Origin: Lentimicrobiaceae bacterium
Lineage (GTDB): Bacteria > Bacteroidota > Bacteroidia > Bacteroidales > WCHB1-69
Assembly (NCBI GenBank): GCA_009787675.1
Contig: WQSU01000037.1
Span: forward strand, 1 to 12,601
Direction of reading: 5' to 3'
Length of the DNA: 12,601 bases
A model generated the notes under the pieces. The model was given only the letters and a program-made list of their open reading frames with translations. It had not been told where the DNA came from and made no database searches. The position numbers were made by a program, and so were the translations under genes. Below, piece after piece: positions 8,136 to 12,601 of this stretch (the first letter of the stretch is position 1; every line of letters begins with the position of its first letter).

Positions 8136-8517
8136 TTTTTTTTTCTATGCAAAACGTTGAGAAAATGAATTTATTTTACTGATTATCAAATAAATAAAAA
8201 ATTCAAAAAAGCATAAAATGACGCATTTTTTTAAAGAAAATGTACAAAAGATTAAAAAAAATGCAGAAAAAACAGAGTATAGTAAAAACTTTTTTGTTAG
8301 TCAATCGAAAAAAAATACTTGCTGGACTGTTTTTTTCAAAAACTATATCTATAACAAGCTACAAATCAAAGAATTTGTCAATATATTATTTCACTCTGAC
8401 TTTACTTTTCGCCCTTTGCCGTTAAATAATTATTTTGTTGAATATCAGATTGTTAATTTTTAGGAGTGCCATTTATTACAAAATGAGAAATAATAATATT
8501 TTCGCCACTAAAAAAAA
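8136..8517. other. AT-rich intergenic region without a convincing gene
   Basis: About 380 bases of strongly AT-rich sequence with many A and T runs separate comM from the protease gene. An open frame at 8218-8463 (plus, 81 codons) and an overlapping one at 8240-8425 are present. Their products are rich in K, N and F, match no family I recognise, and lack a clear promoter or ribosome-binding site. Chance open frames are common at this composition. A TATTTTCG at 8497-8504, one mismatch from the -7 consensus and followed by CCAC, could start transcription for the protease gene at 8518 with a leader of only a few bases. I see no tRNA, riboswitch or strong hairpin. Confidence 0.55.
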
Positions 8518-9756
8518 ATGACTCCTGAAATTCTGTTTTATATTATCCTATCCATCATAATAATTGGTTGTATTTTTGATCAAGTAGTTGATTATAAAAA
8601 TGCTACATGGTTTTCAAAACCAATTCCCGATATTCTTTCCGATGTTTACGATGTTGAAAAATATAAAAAACAGCAAAGTTATATGTTTGAGAATTATCGC
8701 TTTGGCATTATTTCTTCAAGTTTTTCTTTTGTAGTTATGCTCGCTGTTTTGTTGTGTAATGGCTTTGCTTTTGTTAACAATATTGTATTGAAAATCACAG
8801 ATTTGTATATTTTGCAAGTGCTCTTATTTTTTGGCATTTTTTATGTTGCCACAATATTGATTTCTTTGCCATTCAGCATTTATGAAACTTTTGTTATTGA
8901 GAAAAAATATGGATTCAACACCACTACTCCACAAGTTTTTATTACAGACTTTCTAAAATCTACACTTTTGTCTATCTTGTTGAGCGGCGCACTGCTTGCT
9001 TTGATTGTATATATCTATATGTTAACCCACGCCCATTTTTGGATATTGGCGTGGGTTTTAATCACCGCTTTTTCATTGTTTATGGGCGTTTTCTATTCCA
9101 CATGGATTGTTCCCCTGTTCAACAAACAAACGCCACTTGAGGAAGGGGAATTAAGGACTGCCATTCAAGACTTTGCAGCAAAAGCAGGCTTTAATATCTC
9201 CAATATTTTCATCATTGATGGCTCAAAACGCTCCACCAAAGCAAACGCTTATTTCACAGGGTTGGGAAAACGAAAAAGGATTGTGCTTTACGATACTTTA
9301 ATTCAAGAGATGGCTACCGATGAAGTGGTTGCCGTGCTCGCTCATGAAATTGGTCATTATAAGCACAAACATATTTACAAATCAATGATTTATGGAATTA
9401 TCCAAATGGGAATTATGCTTTTTATTTTTGGATATTTTGCCGCAAGTAATGAATTGTCTGCAGCATTAGGTGTAGAAAAAGCCACCTTTCACATTGCCTT
9501 AATTGCCTTTGTGATCATCTATTCGCCTGTTTCTACGCTACTTGATATTTTTTCGAATATGCAAAGCCGAAAGAATGAATATCAAGCCGACAATTTTACA
9601 AAAGAGCACGGCATTTCCGAGCATCTTATTACCGCCTTAAAGAAACTGAGTTCTCATAATATGAGCAATCTAACCCCACATCCTTGGTGTGTTTTTTTGG
9701 AATACTCACACCCTCCACTCTATGAGAGAATCAAAAAATTGATAACTAATAGTTAA
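8518..9756 (+). CDS. M48-family Ste24-like zinc metalloprotease
   Basis: This 412-residue membrane protease resembles the Ste24/CAAX prenyl protease 1 group of peptidase family M48. The zinc motif HEIGH is at 276-280, with H276 and H280 as metal ligands and E277 as catalytic base. The third ligand is predicted to be E354 in NEYQADNF. Hydrophobic segments at about 5-20, 65-85, 98-120, 145-170, 174-195, 290-308 and 325-342 fit the multi-helix Ste24 barrel. The N-terminal domain has IPDILSDVYD (36-45) and SIYETFVIEKKYGFN (120-134). The C-terminal HPWCVFLEYSHPPLYERI stretch (388-405) is diagnostic of this group. Yeast Ste24 cleaves prenylated peptides. Bacteria lack that modification, so a role in membrane protein quality control is more likely (inference). 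The ATG at 8518 gives a normal start. The next gene begins 71 bases downstream. Confidence 0.93.
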   Translation: MTPEILFYIILSIIIIGCIFDQVVDYKNATWFSKPIPDILSDVYDVEKYKKQQSYMFENYRFGIISSSFSFVVMLAVLLCNGFAFVNNIVLKITDLYILQVLLFFGIFYVATILISLPFSIYETFVIEKKYGFNTTTPQVFITDFLKSTLLSILLSGALLALIVYIYMLTHAHFWILAWVLITAFSLFMGVFYSTWIVPLFNKQTPLEEGELRTAIQDFAAKAGFNISNIFIIDGSKRSTKANAYFTGLGKRKRIVLYDTLIQEMATDEVVAVLAHEIGHYKHKHIYKSMIYGIIQMGIMLFIFGYFAASNELSAALGVEKATFHIALIAFVIIYSPVSTLLDIFSNMQSRKNEYQADNFTKEHGISEHLITALKKLSSHNMSNLTPHPWCVFLEYSHPPLYERIKKLITNS

Positions 9757-9774
9757 TTTATCATTTATCCCTCT

Positions 9775-9794
9775 CCGTTGGCTGAAGCCAACGG
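9775..9794. repeat. Perfect hairpin upstream of the YfcC-family gene
   Basis: CCGTTGGC and GCCAACGG form a perfect 8-base-pair GC-rich stem around a TGAA loop. The stem follows the protease stop by 18 bases. No T-run follows on either strand, so it is not a classical intrinsic terminator. It could be a small REP-like dispersed palindrome, a transcript-end stabiliser, or part of the leader of the downstream gene. Confidence 0.75.
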
Positions 9795-9798
9795 CAAT

Positions 9799-9826
9799 TA
9801 ATCACTAATCACTAAACACTAATCAC
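9799..9826 (+). repeat. Four tandem heptads abutting the YfcC-family start codon
   Basis: Four 7-base units lie in a row: TAATCAC, TAATCAC, TAAACAC, TAATCAC. They are followed by a single T and then the ATG at 9828, so they occupy the whole ribosome-binding region and leave no Shine-Dalgarno sequence. The unit closely resembles the TTAATCA heptads in the comM leader, in the same orientation relative to the gene. Confidence 0.85.
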
Positions 9827-9827
9827 T

Positions 9828-11420
9828 ATGAAAATCCCACACACCTTCACCATTGTTTTTAACATTGTTATTATTTGCGCTGTTGCCACATGGCTTGTTC
9901 CTGGTGGGGAGTTTGAGCGAAAATCTGTTGAAATAGACGGTATTAGCCGTAATATTGTGGTGGGAGATTCTTTTCAATATACGGATAATGTGCCTCAAAC
10001 GTGGCAGGTCTTTTTGTCGTTTTTTAAAGGGTTTTCACGAACCGCACACATAATTGCATTCATTTTTATGCTGGGGGGCGCGTTTTGGATTCTCAACGCC
10101 ACCAATGCCATCAATGTGGGGATTGCCAATTTTTTAAAGAGCACTGAGAGGTTGCAGCAAAACAGAATCTTTAAGAAGATTGGCGTAAACAACTTGGTAA
10201 TTACCCTCATTATGCTTATATTCAGCTTGTTTGGCGCTATTTTTGGGATGAGTGAAGAAACCATTGCCTTTATCATCATTTTTGTGCCGTTAGCCATTTC
10301 TATGGGGTATGATTCCGTTACAGGTGTGTTAATTTGCTATGTGGCTGCACATGTGGGATTTGCTGGCGCCATGTTCAACCCGTTCACCATAGGGATCGCG
10401 CAGGGATTATCAGGGTTGCCCCTTTTCTCAGGATTGGAATACAGGGCGTTATGCTGGGTGGTGCTTACCGCGATCACCATTGCCTTTACCCTGTGGTACG
10501 CCCGTCGCGTGAAGAAAAATCCTAAAAAATCATTTATGTACGAATTTGATAATTTTTGGAGAGAAAAAGTAGCTGAAACACACGAAGTTAAAGAAATCCA
10601 AAAATCCTCATGGGCAACATGGGCAGTCTATGGAGCCATTTCTTGTGGATTGATTTATTGCGCTTTTGCATTCACAAACAGTACTATTTCTGTGGGAAAC
10701 AACAGTTTTAATGTGATGTTTTTTCCGATAATTGCCGCTGTTTTCATTCCGTTTGGGTTTTACTCTGCGTATAAATCGGTGCACAATTATATTTTGTCGC
10801 TCTTGTTGCTCACGGTGATTGTTCTGATTGTGGGCGTGTTAGGCTATCATTGGTATGTGGGCGAAATTGCCGGTTTGTTCTTCGCCATGGGCGTTGCAAG
10901 CGGACTTGCCTATCATCACACTTTCGACAAGATTATCCGTTTGTTTTTAGAAGGATGTAAAGATATTATGAATGCGGCGCTTGTGGTTGCTATTGGCGGA
11001 GGCATCATTATTATTTTGGAAGACGGGAAGATTATTGACACCATTTTGTACGGCGTATCGCAAACCATGGCAAGTGCCGGAGAGGTAGGTTCAGTAGGTG
11101 CAATGTACTTCATTCAAACCGTCATAAACGTCTTAATTCCGTCAAGTTCAGCCAAGGCAGTACTCACCATTCCCATGATGGCGGAATTTTCGGATATCAT
11201 TGGTATTTCGCGGCAAATGACAGTACTTGCCTTTCAACTCGGCGACGGGTTTACCAACATGATCACGCCTACTTCGGGTGTACTCATCGGTTGTTTGGGC
11301 ATGGCGCGGATTCCATACTCCAAATGGCTCAAGTTTTTCTTGCCGTTTTTGTGTATTTTGGTGATTATCGGATTCTTACTGCTGCTGCCGCCGTTGGTAG
11401 TGCATTTTAATGGGTTTTAG
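9828..11420 (+). CDS. yfcC: YfcC-family carrier (C4-dicarboxylate/basic amino acid type)
   Basis: This 530-residue inner-membrane protein belongs to the YfcC/DcuC-type family, which includes C4-dicarboxylate carriers and relatives of arginine/ornithine antiporters. About 12 hydrophobic segments are spread along the chain, starting with TFTIVFNIVIICAVATWLVP (6-25), which is followed by the typical GGEF. Family marks include FGMSEETIAFI (139-149), a re-entrant-type segment with NPFTIGIAQGLSGLPLFSG (184-202), PSSSAKAVLTIPMMAE (438-453) and FQLGDGFTNMITPTSGVL (469-486). The SSSAKA and GDGFTN motifs probably line the substrate site. The actual substrate (dicarboxylate, amino acid or peptide) cannot be told. 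The ATG at 9828 directly follows heptad repeats. The last residues (GF) and the TAG stop are encoded inside the first copy of the 32-base repeat, so the original C terminus may have been altered slightly. Confidence 0.9.
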   Translation: MKIPHTFTIVFNIVIICAVATWLVPGGEFERKSVEIDGISRNIVVGDSFQYTDNVPQTWQVFLSFFKGFSRTAHIIAFIFMLGGAFWILNATNAINVGIANFLKSTERLQQNRIFKKIGVNNLVITLIMLIFSLFGAIFGMSEETIAFIIIFVPLAISMGYDSVTGVLICYVAAHVGFAGAMFNPFTIGIAQGLSGLPLFSGLEYRALCWVVLTAITIAFTLWYARRVKKNPKKSFMYEFDNFWREKVAETHEVKEIQKSSWATWAVYGAISCGLIYCAFAFTNSTISVGNNSFNVMFFPIIAAVFIPFGFYSAYKSVHNYILSLLLLTVIVLIVGVLGYHWYVGEIAGLFFAMGVASGLAYHHTFDKIIRLFLEGCKDIMNAALVVAIGGGIIIILEDGKIIDTILYGVSQTMASAGEVGSVGAMYFIQTVINVLIPSSSAKAVLTIPMMAEFSDIIGISRQMTVLAFQLGDGFTNMITPTSGVLIGCLGMARIPYSKWLKFFLPFLCILVIIGFLLLLPPLVVHFNGF

Positions 11421-11444
11421 CCCACTTTGCTGAAATAAGTGGTT
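11413..11444. repeat. 32-base repeat, copy 1 (overlaps the carrier stop codon)
   Basis: This 32-base sequence, starting GGTTTTAGCCC and ending AAGTGGTT, is repeated perfectly at 11478-11509. It contains an inverted repeat, CCACTT and AAGTGG, around a 9-base loop (TGCTGAAAT). The TAG stop of the YfcC-family gene lies within it. Confidence 0.9.
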
Positions 11445-11477
11445 GTTGATAATGGTGGATGTCTCTTTCGATAGTGT
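11445..11477. other. 33-base unique spacer between the two repeats
   Basis: This 33-base segment lies between the two perfect repeats. It resembles neither the sequence after copy 2 nor that before copy 1, so the structure is not a simple 65-base tandem duplication. The equal sizes of repeat and spacer resemble one CRISPR repeat-spacer-repeat unit, but nothing else supports that. Confidence 0.5.
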
Positions 11478-11509
11478 GGTTTTAGCCCACTTTGCTGAAA
11501 TAAGTGGTT
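11478..11509. repeat. 32-base repeat, copy 2 (overlaps the stop of the broken permease)
   Basis: This is a perfect copy of 11413-11444, offset by 65 bases and in the same orientation. Read on the minus strand it provides the TAA (11482-11484) that ends the broken permease frame. No third copy is seen 65 bases further on (11543-11574), or elsewhere in the window by eye. Confidence 0.9.
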
Positions 11510-12601
11510 TTCAAATTGAGATAGAAACTGTATTTTATGAACTGAAAACAAAACTCAAACTCTATACCAACAAATATAAGTGTACGCCTTGTTTGAATGT
11601 TGTGGTAAACGGGCACTGTAGTTTCACACCAAAGGGAGAACCCGCCTGTGGCAGTGCGAATTTGGGAGCTGTCGGCGAAGCTGCGTCGGTTCAATCCAAC
11701 CAAAAAAACGATCAATACGCCGGAAGCCAAAGTGATGAACGACAACAACGCTTGTTTTTTGGTGTAACGTATTGATGCCCATATCAATTTTGACACCCTT
11801 AGAGACGGGGTGCGCCCTGCCTCCTGTTTTCTGTCTCTTTTGTGAATCTTCTCTGTGATAAAATTCAAAGCTCGCCAAATTCCAATCCTCAGCAAAGTCA
11901 ATGCCAAAATAATACCTGACGTTCCCCCTACCACAATTGTCATCAAATCAAGATATACCTTAAACCCATTGGTGTGCGTTGCCCCTTTCCAGAGATTACC
12001 TAACAGGAACAAAACCAAACAAGTGTAAGCCAGCCCAACCGCAATGCCCAACAGGGCTGAAACACACACCACCGGCGTGGATTCGCGCCAAAGTAACTGC
12101 TGAATGCGTTTCTTGGAAAATCCTATTGCCGCAAGCAGATTCAATTCATCGCGCCGCCGAAAAAGCATTTCCAACAACGGCACCAACATCAGCATCGCAG
12201 CAGAAATGATAATGAAGATTCCGAGCGACAGAAATAAACTTTAAAAATCAACGCCCGATTTGGCAGCGATAATAGCTGCATCACGCGGGTGAGTTATTTG
12301 AATGTCAAACATTTCAGGCGTTAATTCTTCCAAACGGTTTGAGTTTTCAAGACGCAGGGCGGTAGCGCTTCCAAACGCATTTGCCCATAGGGGCGCCAAA
12401 GTGGTGTAGGGAACCAGCGCCTTAGGTGTGTTTTTGTATGCCTCCCAATAGGCTTCATCTTCCTCCGTAATCAACTTCATGTTGATGGGCAAATCGCTAC
12501 TCCAGTCCGTACAGTGCGCAACGTTGGATATACCGGGAAATTCTGCTACTAAGAGTTTATTAGTTTGCAATTCTTTGAGTGGCACGATTTTAGTTACTTT
12601 G
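11482..12601 (-). pseudogene. Broken FtsX-type ABC transporter permease (5' end off the right edge)
   Basis: This is the remnant of an ABC transporter permease of the FtsX/MacB-like type. From the right edge, 119 codons (12600-12244) encode part of a large extracytoplasmic domain with VAEFPGISNVAHCTDWSSDL and ITEEDEAYWEAYKNTPKALV. An in-frame TAA at 12241-12243 interrupts the chain after SGVDF. The same frame then continues with SLFLSLGIFIIISAAMLMLV, a membrane helix, and PLLEMLFRRRDELNLLAAIG, which has the classic FtsX-permease helix-and-loop pattern. Three more hydrophobic segments follow, up to VPVYHNIQT (near 11590). The last 35 residues before the stop at 11482 look unrelated to the family, so the normal C-terminal part is missing. 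The translation reads well on both sides of the TAA and in one frame, which supports a recent nonsense change. A sequencing error is the main alternative to the TAA. The loss of the 3' part is independent evidence of decay. Confidence 0.85.
11510..11590. other. AT-rich segment of unknown origin between repeat and permease remnant
   Basis: About 80 bases of AT-rich sequence join copy 2 of the 32-base repeat to the last recognisable codon of the permease. Translated in the permease frame it gives residues such as GIEFEFCFQFIKYSFYLNL, which do not look like the family. I see no target-site duplication, terminal inverted repeat or transposase fragment. It may be a deletion junction, a remnant of a mobile element, or a leader-like sequence beside the repeats. 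Confidence 0.4.

Noticed and set aside
8218..8463. Possible 81-codon gene in the AT-rich gap
   Set aside because: No recognisable domain, promoter or ribosome-binding site, a K/N/F-rich composition expected by chance, and a competing overlapping frame. Kept only as a note in the intergenic entry.
9775..9794. Intrinsic terminator after the protease gene
   Set aside because: The stem is strong but no T-run follows on either strand, so it lacks the second half of a Rho-independent terminator.
11413..11509. Confident CRISPR array call
   Set aside because: Only two repeats and one spacer, no cas genes in the window, and overlap with a coding end. Reported as a repeat pair instead.
11443..11775. 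110-codon plus-strand open frame after the carrier gene
   Set aside because: It spans a repeat and runs antisense to recognisable permease codons, with no family resemblance of its own.
12241..12585. Independent small gene of 114 codons starting with GTG
   Set aside because: The frame stays open to the right edge, the residues match the extracytoplasmic part of the permease, and the same frame continues past the TAA as permease.

Overview
The window looks like chromosomal DNA of a member of the Bacteroidota, probably Bacteroidales or a relative. Base composition is moderately AT-rich. Convincing Shine-Dalgarno sequences are scarce. Several start regions carry the Bacteroidota-type -7 element TAnnTTTG, often followed by GCC or GCCCC. 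The protein families (half-size EamA transporter, Ste24-type M48 protease, YfcC-family carrier, and an ABC permease of the AFPG/HCTDW type) fit the same phylum. This assignment is inferred from sequence style and recalled family resemblance, not from a database search.

Layout from left to right. A DNA replication/repair pair is transcribed divergently from a 152-base intergenic region: ligA (NAD-dependent DNA ligase, minus strand) and dnaG (primase, plus strand). Next is a tightly spaced plus-strand run of three small membrane transporters: a single-domain EamA protein and two cation diffusion facilitators (CDF) of different subfamilies. The genes are separated by only 17 bases each, which suggests one operon for metal export. 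comM/yifB (AAA+ ATPase linked to natural transformation) converges on this run from the minus strand. An AT-rich gap of about 400 bases without a convincing gene follows. Then come two plus-strand membrane protein genes: a Ste24-like zinc metalloprotease and a YfcC-family carrier.

The right end is degenerate. Immediately after the YfcC gene lie two perfect 32-base repeats separated by a 33-base non-repeated spacer. Beyond them is a minus-strand FtsX-type ABC permease that is broken twice: an in-frame TAA at 12241-12243, and loss of its C-terminal part near position 11590. Its 5' part runs off the right edge.

Most of the window is ordinary core-genome content. The unusual parts are the 32/33/32 repeat unit that supplies stop codons to genes on both strands, the decayed permease with an abrupt junction, and a heptad repeat (TAATCAC/TTAATCA) placed immediately upstream of two separate start codons, once next to a perfect hairpin. 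No CRISPR-associated, toxin-antitoxin, phage or transposase gene is visible, and I see no clear novel defence system.
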